This document shows, piece by piece, positions 1-5,965 of a stretch of 5,965 bases of DNA; within the stretch, counting starts at the first letter, position 1; the number at the start of each line of letters is the position of its first letter. This DNA is from Clostridia bacterium (GTDB lineage: Bacteria; Bacillota_A; Clostridia; Lachnospirales; Lachnospiraceae), in NCBI GenBank assembly GCA_012515365.1, contig JAAYYM010000127.1, forward strand, positions 1-5,965. Direction: 5' to 3'. The notes beneath the pieces were generated by a model. The model made no database searches. It had not been told where the DNA came from and saw nothing but the letters and a program-made list of their open reading frames with translations. The position numbers were made by a program, and so were the translations under genes.

Positions 1-1
1 C

Positions 2-169
2 GGAAAAGATTTTCAGATCTTGAAGCAAGCTGTAGCCCAGACTCCAGATGTACGTGAAGAACTGACTGCACCACTGAAAGCAAAAGTCAATGCGGGAACC
101 TATCAGGTAAGTAATGAATCTTTTGCAGATAAACTGTTACAGAAGTTTAATGAGTTAGAAAATCTATAA
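2..169 (+). CDS. flgM: FlgM, anti-sigma-28 factor, C-terminal part (5' end outside window)
   Basis: The reading frame is open from base 2 to a TAA at 167-169 and gives the last 55 residues; the start lies upstream of the window. The visible part has the typical FlgM C-terminal signature: PDVREE, then LKAKVNAGTYQVS, then an ADKLLQKF helix. In the family this half carries the two helices that wrap sigma-28 (FliA/SigD) and keep it off core RNA polymerase. FlgM is secreted through the completed hook, which frees sigma-28 to transcribe late genes such as flagellin. It sits 24 bp upstream of flgN, the usual flgM-flgN pairing. The length of the missing part cannot be seen; FlgM is usually about 90-100 residues, so roughly 40 should be missing. 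The identification is firm from the motif and the gene order. Confidence 0.93.
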   Translation, partial: GKDFQILKQAVAQTPDVREELTAPLKAKVNAGTYQVSNESFADKLLQKFNELENL

Positions 170-176
170 TCGAGAT

Positions 177-185
177 AGGAAGAGG
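177..185 (+). promoter_or_regulatory. Shine-Dalgarno sequence that sets the GTG start of flgN
   Basis: The purine-rich run AGGAAGAGG ends 8 bases before the GTG at 194. There is no ATG in this frame near the start, so this site decides the initiation codon. The whole flgM-flgN gap (170-193) is taken up by it, which argues for readthrough transcription from flgM. Confidence 0.75.
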
Positions 186-193
186 TAATTTTA

Positions 194-709
194 GTGGCAA
201 GTTTAATAGAAGAACTACTGAATGTATTAGAACAGGAAAATTCGGAATATGAAATACTACTGGAATTATCAAAGCAAAAGACTCCTATCATCGTAAAAGG
301 AGATATTGCTGAACTTCAGAAAATCACGGATGAAGAACAAAATGTCGTAGGCAGAATTGCAAATCTGGAACGAAAGAGAGAATCGGTAACAGTAGATATT
401 GCCAACGTAATCAACAAGGATGTTGAGTCTTTAAAGCTGTCGACCCTGGTACAGCTGCTTGCTAAGCAGCCAAAGGAACAACAAAGACTAGCTGTTGCAC
501 GAGATGTACTAAAGGCAACAGTTAATGCAGTCAAATCAGTGAATGATCAAAATCGTGATCTGATCAGACATGCACAGGAAATGGTTTCCTTTGAACTGAA
601 TCTGATCCAGGCGATGAAGCAGGCACCGGAAACTGCAAACTATAACAAAGGCGCCGCAAATAGTGGCGAAATGTTAGGCATTTCAAGCAGTTTTGATGCA
701 AAACAATAA
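194..709 (+). CDS. flgN: FlgN, flagellar export chaperone for FlgK and FlgL
   Basis: This 171-residue, largely helical protein has no signal peptide or membrane segment and fits the FlgN family (E. coli FlgN is about 138 aa). The family pattern is visible in the N-terminal helices: LIEELLNVLEQE at about 4-15, a Y-x(3)-LLEL-x(3)-K stretch, the IVKGD turn at about 33-37, then L-Q-K-I-x(3)-E and an LERKRE segment. The C-terminus ends in a short tail, SSSFDAKQ, resembling the F-D-x-K ending of Firmicute FlgN proteins. The family acts in the cytoplasm, binding the C-terminal helices of FlgK and FlgL and keeping them export-ready. Having both kinds of substrate immediately downstream supports this. 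Translation starts at GTG behind AGGAAGAGG. Here it would presumably have to serve two different FlgK proteins; that is inference. Confidence 0.92.
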   Translation: MASLIEELLNVLEQENSEYEILLELSKQKTPIIVKGDIAELQKITDEEQNVVGRIANLERKRESVTVDIANVINKDVESLKLSTLVQLLAKQPKEQQRLAVARDVLKATVNAVKSVNDQNRDLIRHAQEMVSFELNLIQAMKQAPETANYNKGAANSGEMLGISSSFDAKQ

Positions 710-730
710 CAGCCGTTCGTTGAATACAAT

Positions 731-737
731 GAGGTGA
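731..737 (+). promoter_or_regulatory. Shine-Dalgarno sequence of the first flgK
   Basis: GAGGTGA matches seven bases of the ideal anti-Shine-Dalgarno complement. Its spacing fits ATG 742 (four bases after the match) much better than the in-frame ATG at 751 (residue 4), so the 537-residue form starting MPLMGS is preferred. The remainder of the 32-bp gap before this gene shows no terminator or promoter. Confidence 0.75.
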
Positions 738-741
738 TATT

Positions 742-2355
742 ATGCCGTTAATGGGAAGTTTATATACAGGCGTTTCAGGATTACAGACAAGCCAGAATGC
801 ATTGAATACGACCGCACACAATCTGTCGAATCTGGAGACAATTGGATATGTGAGACAACAGGTTTTGCTTGGTACGCGTGAATACAACACGATCAGCAAC
901 AGTGCCATCAGCAAGAACCAGGTAGGTCTCGGCGTAAATTATGAAAAAGTAAGACAGGTAAGAGATCAGTTTTTAGATCTTTCATATAGAGAAGAAACAG
1001 GAAGAACCGCTTTTTACGAGATTTCTTTTGATGTGGCAAATGAAATAGAAACGCTGCTCGGAGAAATGGAAGGCGTTGCATTCCAGAATTCATTAAATGA
1101 TCTGTGGGTTTCCGTACAGGAGCTTGCTAAGGACCCTGCCAGTGCTGTTAATCAGGGACTCTTAGTTTCTAAAGCTACTGTTTTTCTTGAGAGAGCCAAT
1201 GCGGTAAGCGGTGGTCTTTCGTCTTATCAGCAAAATCTGAACCTTCAGGTAAAGGATGCTGTTGATCAGGTCAATAAATACGCAGAAACAATTTATGAAC
1301 TGAATAATAAGATACGTAAGGTAGAAGTTGGATCGGAAGAGGCCAATGATTTACGTGATGCCAGAAATCAGGCGATTGATGAATTAGCTGCTCTGGTTCC
1401 GATTTCATATGATGAAAATGCCGATGGACTGATTACTGTTGACATTGACGGACAGGTGCTTGTAAGCAAGGACCGGACATTTCCTATGGGAGTTAAACGA
1501 GATGAAACCACAGGATTCTATACACCGGTCTGGACTTTTAATAATGATGCACCGGTTTTTGATTTGAGCAGAAAAATCTCATCAGACCTCGATACAGATA
1601 TAGGAAAATTAAAAGCTCTGGTACTGGCCAGAGGTGATCATAGTGCCAATTACTCAGACCTTAAGGAACCGGGATACACCGATAAGGGAATCAGGGATTC
1701 TTTCGTTATGAAGGTACAGGCAGAATTTGATAATCTGATCCATGGTGTTACGACTGCAATGAACTGTGTATTGTGTGGAGAGTCTAATCCACCTGCAGCT
1801 GGGACTTCATATGCGCAGGGAGAATGTCCGATTGAATTATTTGTACGTCTTGGAACCCCGAGATATGTAGATGATGGAACAGGCAACTATGTATATGTGG
1901 AAGAACATACAGCCGGCAGCCCAAGTGACATTTCCACAATGTATACAACCGCGAATTTAAAAATCAATCCGGATCTGTTAAAACAACCGACGCTGCTTAG
2001 TTTTGTAAAGGCAGATCAAAAGGTGGACCAGGATAAAGCAGATAAACTGAAGGCTATTTTTACTGATAAATTTGATACTTTAAATCCGGACGTGACGAAA
2101 ACAAGTAACTTTCAAGACTATTATTCCGATCTTGTAGGTGCTGTTGCAAATGAAGGTTCTGTTTATAAAAACCGGGCTTCGAGCCAAAGTAGTACCGTTA
2201 AGTCAATAGAAGATGCCAGACAACAGGTAGCGGGCGTTTCGCAGGATGAAGAGCTGACCAATATGATCAAGTTCCAGAATGCCTATAATGCCAGCAGCAG
2301 ATACATCAATGCGATTGATGAAATGCTTGAACATATCATCAATAAGCTTGGATAG
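742..2355 (+). CDS. flgK: Flagellar hook-associated protein FlgK (HAP1), first copy
   Basis: FlgK forms the ring at the junction of hook and filament. This copy has 537 residues, close to E. coli FlgK (547). The N-terminal D0/D1 region is canonical: NTTAHNLSNLETIGY at 22-36 matches the rod/hook/HAP N-terminal signature and is followed by RQQV. The D1 landmark NDLRDARNQAIDEL starts at residue 202. The C-terminal D1/D0 helix carries GVSQDEE at 498-504, then IKFQNAYNASS and a final DEML segment, as in all FlgK. There is no signal peptide, as expected for type III flagellar export. The central D2 region (about 215-450) is poorly conserved and holds three cysteines, C342, C345 (a CxxC pair) and C362. 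It lies between flgN and a second flgK 17 bp downstream. Confidence in the family is high; which copy is the main junction protein cannot be told from sequence alone. Confidence 0.95.
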   Translation: MPLMGSLYTGVSGLQTSQNALNTTAHNLSNLETIGYVRQQVLLGTREYNTISNSAISKNQVGLGVNYEKVRQVRDQFLDLSYREETGRTAFYEISFDVANEIETLLGEMEGVAFQNSLNDLWVSVQELAKDPASAVNQGLLVSKATVFLERANAVSGGLSSYQQNLNLQVKDAVDQVNKYAETIYELNNKIRKVEVGSEEANDLRDARNQAIDELAALVPISYDENADGLITVDIDGQVLVSKDRTFPMGVKRDETTGFYTPVWTFNNDAPVFDLSRKISSDLDTDIGKLKALVLARGDHSANYSDLKEPGYTDKGIRDSFVMKVQAEFDNLIHGVTTAMNCVLCGESNPPAAGTSYAQGECPIELFVRLGTPRYVDDGTGNYVYVEEHTAGSPSDISTMYTTANLKINPDLLKQPTLLSFVKADQKVDQDKADKLKAIFTDKFDTLNPDVTKTSNFQDYYSDLVGAVANEGSVYKNRASSQSSTVKSIEDARQQVAGVSQDEELTNMIKFQNAYNASSRYINAIDEMLEHIINKLG

Positions 2356-2372
2356 AAGGGAGATGCATGTAA
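2356..2372 (+). promoter_or_regulatory. Leader of the second flgK: Shine-Dalgarno plus an ATG-TAA start-stop element
   Basis: The 17-bp gap begins with AAGGGAG (2356-2362), ten bases before the chosen ATG at 2373. Between them lies ATG TAA at 2367-2372, directly followed, in the same phase, by the real ATG. A further out-of-frame ATG is at 2363. The start at 2373 is chosen because it opens the frame with the MPSQFFGL sequence typical of clostridial FlgK and the TAA blocks any upstream extension. The start-stop pair may be chance or may tune initiation. Confidence 0.55.
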
Positions 2373-4196
2373 ATGCCATCACAATTTTTCGGATTGACAA
2401 TTGGATATTCAGGACTGGTCAGTGCACAGGCTGCGATCAATACAACAGGAAATAACATTTCAAATGTTGAAACAAAAGGATATTCCAGACAACAGGTGAT
2501 CCAAAAGGCAGCAGACGCACTTAGAACCTATACTTCATATGGTATGGCAGGCTCTGGTGTAGATACGACTGCGATTGAACAGATCAGAAATGCTTATTAT
2601 GATTTTAAATACTGGAATAACAATGCAAATCTTGGCGAGTATAATATCAAACAGTATTATATGAAGCAGATTGAAAATTATTTTCAGGAATCAGAGAAAG
2701 TAGACGGATTTACAAACATTTATGATAATTTTTATACGGCTATGGAGGAGCTTCAAAAGAATGCAGGTGACTCAACTGTAAGAGCACAGTTTCTTTCTTT
2801 TGCAGGAAATCTGACTGAGTATTTTAATGAAATGAACACAGATCTTGTCAAGCTGCAGGAAGACACCAATGCTGAAATTAAGAATAAAGTAGATGAGATC
2901 AATTCGATTGCTGCCAGACTTACTACATTAAACCGTCAGATTAACGTAATTGAAATGACAGGTTCGGTTGCAAATGAGCTTCGTGATCAAAGAGCGTTAT
3001 TAATTGATGATCTGTCAAAAATCGCAGATGTCGAGGTAAAAGAAATACCGATCTATACAACAGAGGGTGGCACAGAATTATCAGGAGCAAATAAATATAT
3101 GGTATCGATCGCCGGCCAGGAGCTGGTGAATGGATATGAGTATAACACTGTAGAGTGTGTTGCCAGATCACATAAAATAAATGAATCAGACGCAGAAGGT
3201 CTATATGAACTAAAATGGTCCAATGGCTTGGATTTTAATCTCTATGGAGGAAATCTGGGCGGAGAATTAAAAGGGTTAATGCAAGTGCGTGATGGAAATA
3301 ACGAAGAGTATTTCCATGGAACAATAGCAAGTGTTACTAATGATACGATTACATTTGAAAATCTGCCGGATTATCTGTTGGATCTTAATAAAACAAGACT
3401 TCCTGAGAGCGGAATTCTGAATGTCGGAGCAAAACAATTCGAATATACAGGATGGTCATTTGACTCTACAACGGGAGCGTATACTTTTGAACTGGATCTT
3501 GCTCCGGGACAGACGACGGCTGGTATCACAGGTAAGGGTGGACAGATCGGAAAAGAAATTGATTATATGGGTATTCCGTATTATCAGTCACAGTTAAATG
3601 AATGGGTCAGAAGCTTTGCAGAAGCCATAAATGAAATTGAACTTACAGGAAAGGATCAATACGGAAATCCGGCGGGCGTACTCTTTATTGGTAAAAACTC
3701 TCAGGATCATGATCATCCATTTGACTTTAGTGATTATACCAGAGGACAGACCGTTACAAGCAGCTCACAGGATACCTATTACAAACTGACAGCAGCAAAT
3801 ATTACAGTTTCGTATGATATGATCAAGGATGTAGGTAAACTTGCAACAACGACCAATGATAAGCAGGGTGAATCGGCATATGATCTTTTGACAGAGATGA
3901 AAAAGGTTAAGACAGATAAAGATAAAATGACCTTTAGAGGCTGCAGTTCACAGGAGTTTCTACAATGCATAACAGCTGATATTGCATTGAATGCCAACAG
4001 TGCCAATACCTTTCAGTCGAATTATGAAAATATATCAAACTCGATTACCCATCAAAGACTGTCTGTTTCAGGTGTTGATAACGATGAAGAAGCCATCAGT
4101 CTGGTGAAATATCAAAATGCATACAATCTGTCATCTAAGATGATTCAGGTCATGACAGAGCTTTATGATCAGCTGATCTTGAGAACAGGCGCATAG
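2373..4196 (+). CDS. flgK: Flagellar hook-associated protein FlgK (HAP1), second divergent copy
   Basis: This is a second FlgK-family protein, 607 residues, 60-100 longer than usual. The N-terminus, MPSQFFGLTIGYSGL, then NTTGNNISNVETKGY at 23-37 and RQQV, is a clear HAP1/rod signature. The NELRDQRALLIDDL landmark begins at residue 201, nearly the same position as in the first copy. The C-terminus has SGVDNDEE at 566-573, then LVKYQNAYNLSSKMI, the canonical FlgK ending. Outside these ends the two copies share little, so the duplication looks old or one copy came from elsewhere. An extra beta-rich segment sits at about 317-396, between GLMQVRD and the helix IPYYQSQLNEWVRSFAEAI. Cysteines are at 262, 524 and 532. 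It probably joins or replaces the first copy in the hook-filament junction; it could also be a variant used under other conditions. The following flgL starts 14 bp after its stop. Confidence 0.93.
   Translation: MPSQFFGLTIGYSGLVSAQAAINTTGNNISNVETKGYSRQQVIQKAADALRTYTSYGMAGSGVDTTAIEQIRNAYYDFKYWNNNANLGEYNIKQYYMKQIENYFQESEKVDGFTNIYDNFYTAMEELQKNAGDSTVRAQFLSFAGNLTEYFNEMNTDLVKLQEDTNAEIKNKVDEINSIAARLTTLNRQINVIEMTGSVANELRDQRALLIDDLSKIADVEVKEIPIYTTEGGTELSGANKYMVSIAGQELVNGYEYNTVECVARSHKINESDAEGLYELKWSNGLDFNLYGGNLGGELKGLMQVRDGNNEEYFHGTIASVTNDTITFENLPDYLLDLNKTRLPESGILNVGAKQFEYTGWSFDSTTGAYTFELDLAPGQTTAGITGKGGQIGKEIDYMGIPYYQSQLNEWVRSFAEAINEIELTGKDQYGNPAGVLFIGKNSQDHDHPFDFSDYTRGQTVTSSSQDTYYKLTAANITVSYDMIKDVGKLATTTNDKQGESAYDLLTEMKKVKTDKDKMTFRGCSSQEFLQCITADIALNANSANTFQSNYENISNSITHQRLSVSGVDNDEEAISLVKYQNAYNLSSKMIQVMTELYDQLILRTGA
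3321..3560 (+). other. Segment coding for an extra middle-domain insertion in the second FlgK
   Basis: This stretch encodes about residues 317-396 of the second FlgK. It separates GLMQVRDGNN from the helix that in other FlgK proteins, including the first copy here, follows almost directly (KALVLARGDHS, then a long helix ending FDNLIHGVTTAMN). The inserted part is rich in T, G, Y and F with alternating beta-like patterns (for example QFEYTGWSF, then AYTFELDL), suggesting a small beta domain on the D2/D3 surface. The limits are judged by eye from comparison of the two copies and could be off by 10-20 residues. Confidence 0.5.
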
Positions 4197-4203
4197 AAAG
4201 GGG
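4197..4203 (+). promoter_or_regulatory. Shine-Dalgarno sequence of flgL
   Basis: AAAGGGG lies directly after the flgK stop codon, seven bases before the ATG at 4211. The gap is only 14 bp and leaves no room for an independent promoter, so flgL depends on transcription from upstream. Confidence 0.7.
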
Positions 4204-4210
4204 TTATATT

Positions 4211-5722
4211 ATGAGAATTACGAATAAAATGATGACGAATACGTCACAGGTCAATATTAATACAAATAAGACGCTCCTTGATAAACTGAATACGCAGGTG
4301 TCTACGCAGAAGAAAATTTCAAGACCTTCTGATGACCCTGTTATTGCCATCCGTGCGCTTCGCCTGAGAAGTAATCTGAATGAGATTTCACAGTACTATA
4401 AAAAGAATATTCCGGATGCTGATTCATGGCTGAATGTAACAGAATCTGCGCTCAAGACAACAGAGGGAGTACTTGAGGATATGTATGATTACTGTGTACA
4501 GGGTTCAAATGGAGATATCACGGCATCTGACCGTTTAAAATTGCTTGAAAATCTGAAGGAACTTAAGAATCAAGTTTATTCCACAGGTAATTCAGACTAT
4601 GCAGGACGTACTGTATTTACAGGCTATCGAACCGGAATGCCGCTTATGTTTAAAGACAGTGCCCAAAATCTATATTCCATTACAGAGCCACTGACAAAGG
4701 ATTCAATTGAAACAATCAAGTATGTGTCAGGAACTGTGCAGGTGGATAAAAATAATCCTGTCACGACCAGTGAAAATGGGGTACAATCAAATAATGTAAG
4801 CAGAATCAGGCTTGCTTATGATAATCTGGACGCTTCTAACTCAAAGGGAACAACAAGTATTAGTCTGCTGGATGCAAATAAGGCTGTTGTTGGAACAATA
4901 ACACCTGTAATTAAAGAATTGACAGGGGATCCGGCTGTTGATGATACTTATTATACAGGCGTCGGTCCTGACGAATGCTATCTGATCGCAGACACAGGAG
5001 AATTAATCCTTGGTGATAATATTAAAGCACAGATGCAGGATCCAGATGTGGCTTCTATCAATGTTACATATGAAAAAGATAACTGGAAAAAGGATGATTT
5101 GTATCCAGAGCATTATTTTAACTGTAAGGATTACGGAAGTGCCACAAGTCCAAAGAATCCCCCGATTGATCACCAATATACACCGGAACAGATCATAGAA
5201 TATGATGTCAGCTTTAATCAGAAGCTTCGTGTCAATACACTTGCTTCAGAGGTTTATCTTCACGATGTAGTACGTGATGTGGACGAGTTGATTGAAGCAA
5301 CTCAAAAAGTCATTGACTGCGAGGGACGTATCAGTACACTTAAAAAAATGCAGAAGGATTCAAGCTATACAGAAGCACAGCAGAAAGCGATTTCTACCAT
5401 GATTACTGCTGCAGAAAAAGAGTATACTTATCTAAAAGAAAACATGAAAAATGATTTTGGCGGTGAAATCACCAAAACGCAGAACTATATGGACCGTACA
5501 AATCTTGCAATTGCGAACTGCGGAGCCAGAGGAACCAGACTTGAACTGACTGAAACAAGAATGAAGGAGCAGCAGACCAACTATACGGAACTTGCTTCTA
5601 AAAATGAAAATGTGGATGTTACTGAAGTGGCCATCGAACTTGCCTCTGCTGAGCTTGCTTATGATGCAGCATTACTTGCAACAGGAAAAATATCACAGCA
5701 GTCCCTCTTGAATTATTTATAG
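4211..5722 (+). CDS. flgL: Flagellar hook-associated protein FlgL (HAP3), enlarged
   Basis: FlgL forms the second junction ring, between FlgK and the flagellin filament, and resembles flagellin at both ends. The N-terminus MRITNKMM, then SRPSDDPV at 37-44 with following R-A-L-R-L-R, matches FlgL/flagellin D0-D1. A GYRTG turn at 138-142 ends the conserved N-terminal part, equivalent to the FAGYKT of E. coli. The C-terminus has NCGARGTRLE (436-445), then DVTEVAIELA from 469 and a final AYDAALLATGKISQQSLLNYL-type D0 helix as in Bacillus FlgL. At 503 residues it is about 190 longer than the E. coli (317) or B. subtilis (about 300) proteins; the excess is mainly a variable, probably surface-exposed region at about 145-349. 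Five cysteines (95, 256, 305, 370, 437) are unusual for a filament-type protein. It follows flgK closely and should be a client of the FlgN encoded upstream. Confidence 0.94.
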   Translation: MRITNKMMTNTSQVNINTNKTLLDKLNTQVSTQKKISRPSDDPVIAIRALRLRSNLNEISQYYKKNIPDADSWLNVTESALKTTEGVLEDMYDYCVQGSNGDITASDRLKLLENLKELKNQVYSTGNSDYAGRTVFTGYRTGMPLMFKDSAQNLYSITEPLTKDSIETIKYVSGTVQVDKNNPVTTSENGVQSNNVSRIRLAYDNLDASNSKGTTSISLLDANKAVVGTITPVIKELTGDPAVDDTYYTGVGPDECYLIADTGELILGDNIKAQMQDPDVASINVTYEKDNWKKDDLYPEHYFNCKDYGSATSPKNPPIDHQYTPEQIIEYDVSFNQKLRVNTLASEVYLHDVVRDVDELIEATQKVIDCEGRISTLKKMQKDSSYTEAQQKAISTMITAAEKEYTYLKENMKNDFGGEITKTQNYMDRTNLAIANCGARGTRLELTETRMKEQQTNYTELASKNENVDVTEVAIELASAELAYDAALLATGKISQQSLLNYL

Positions 5723-5740
5723 GTCTGCAAACAATCATAT

Positions 5741-5747
5741 AAAGGAG
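5741..5747 (+). promoter_or_regulatory. Shine-Dalgarno sequence of fliW
   Basis: AAAGGAG stands six bases before the ATG at 5754 and fixes the start. The 31-bp flgL-fliW gap holds nothing else recognisable: no hairpin with a T run and no sigma-28 type promoter. Confidence 0.75.
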
Positions 5748-5753
5748 ACGCAT

Positions 5754-5965
5754 ATGAATATCACAACAAAGCTATTTGGAGAGATCAGCATTAATGAAGA
5801 AAGAATCATTCGGTTTGTTAAGGGAATCATTGGATTTCCACAACTGCAGGATTTTCTGCTGATACATGACAGCGAAAAGCAAGGAAGCATCAGCTGGCTG
5901 CAGTCAGTACAGGAGCCGGCATTTGCAATCCCTGTCATGAACCCGTTAGATGTAGTGCCGGACTA
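5754..5965 (+). CDS. fliW: FliW, flagellar assembly factor, N-terminal part (3' end outside window)
   Basis: The frame runs from ATG 5754 to the window edge and gives 70 complete codons plus two bases. The sequence is typical FliW: MNITTKLFGEISINEE, then a F-x-KGIIGFPQLQDFLLI segment, WLQSVQEPAFAIPVMNP at about 45-61, and VVPDY at the edge. FliW proteins are usually about 130-150 residues, so about half is missing. In Bacillus, FliW binds either flagellin or the RNA-binding protein CsrA. When flagellin is low, it captures CsrA and relieves repression of flagellin translation. The flgL-fliW order predicts csrA immediately downstream, but that gene is not in the window. The ATG is preceded by AAAGGAG at a good distance. 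Identification is firm. Confidence 0.93.
   Translation, partial: MNITTKLFGEISINEERIIRFVKGIIGFPQLQDFLLIHDSEKQGSISWLQSVQEPAFAIPVMNPLDVVPD

Noticed and set aside
454..470. Perfect 7-bp inverted repeat with a 3-base loop (GCTGCTT / AAGCAGC) inside flgN
   Set aside because: It is within a well-supported coding region, encodes ordinary FlgN residues and is not followed by a T run, so it is not a terminator. A chance hairpin is enough.
559..568. 10-bp palindrome TCTGATCAGA in flgN, and a similar GATCATGATC in the second flgK (3704-3713)
   Set aside because: Both are inside conserved coding frames and explained by codons; no operator position or repeated spacing is visible.
710..741. Possible internal promoter before the first flgK
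   Set aside because: No spaced sigma-28 (TAAA ... GCCGATAA-like) or sigma-A boxes can be found in this 32-bp gap.
564..914. A 116-codon frame on the minus strand across the flgN-flgK junction
   Set aside because: It is antisense to two firmly identified genes, with no recognisable protein features and no context as a gene; a shadow frame.
5010..5198. A 62-codon + strand frame inside flgL
   Set aside because: It lies out of frame within the clear FlgL coding sequence, has no good ribosome site and shows no family resemblance.
5723..5753. Possible CsrA site in the fliW leader (a GGA in AAAGGAGA)
   Set aside because: The single GGA is just the Shine-Dalgarno sequence; no second GGA or hairpin loop is present, so a regulatory claim is not supported.

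Overview
This window is one continuous, co-directional stretch of a flagellar gene cluster, about 41% GC by eye and with every gene on the + strand. The order is flgM (3' end) - flgN - flgK - a second flgK - flgL - fliW (5' end). The type of organism suggested is a motile low-GC anaerobic Firmicute of the Lachnospiraceae kind (Roseburia, Agathobacter, Butyrivibrio or Lachnospira-like). The reasons are the flgM-flgN-flgK-flgL-fliW order with strong Firmicute Shine-Dalgarno sequences, two adjacent divergent FlgK proteins, and a FlgL much longer than in enterics or Bacillus. The genus assignment is inference from recall of the family, not from a search.

Layout: 2-169, C-terminus of the anti-sigma-28 factor FlgM. 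194-709, export chaperone FlgN with a GTG start. 742-2355, first hook-filament junction protein FlgK (537 aa). 2373-4196, second FlgK (607 aa), which carries an extra segment of about 80 residues in its middle domain. 4211-5722, FlgL (503 aa), with a greatly enlarged central domain. 5754 to the window end, N-terminal 70 residues of the flagellar assembly factor FliW. Intergenic gaps are only 14-32 bp, each holding a good Shine-Dalgarno sequence and no terminator or convincing promoter, so the set looks like a single polycistronic unit. Its promoter should lie upstream of the window, and csrA and possibly flagellin may follow downstream.

How the genes work together: the products act at the switch from hook to filament. 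FlgM holds sigma-28 inactive until the hook is complete and FlgM is exported. FlgN is the cytoplasmic chaperone that delivers FlgK and FlgL to the export gate. FlgK and FlgL form the junction rings on which the flagellin filament is built. FliW senses flagellin and, in Bacillus, antagonises the translational repressor CsrA.

I see no mobile element, CRISPR, tRNA or rRNA, and no evidence of an undescribed system. The items worth a second look are the tandem divergent FlgK pair, the lineage-type enlargements of FlgK2 and FlgL, the number of cysteines in these exported axial proteins, a start-stop element directly before the second flgK, and a short in-phase repeat shared by the two flgK genes.
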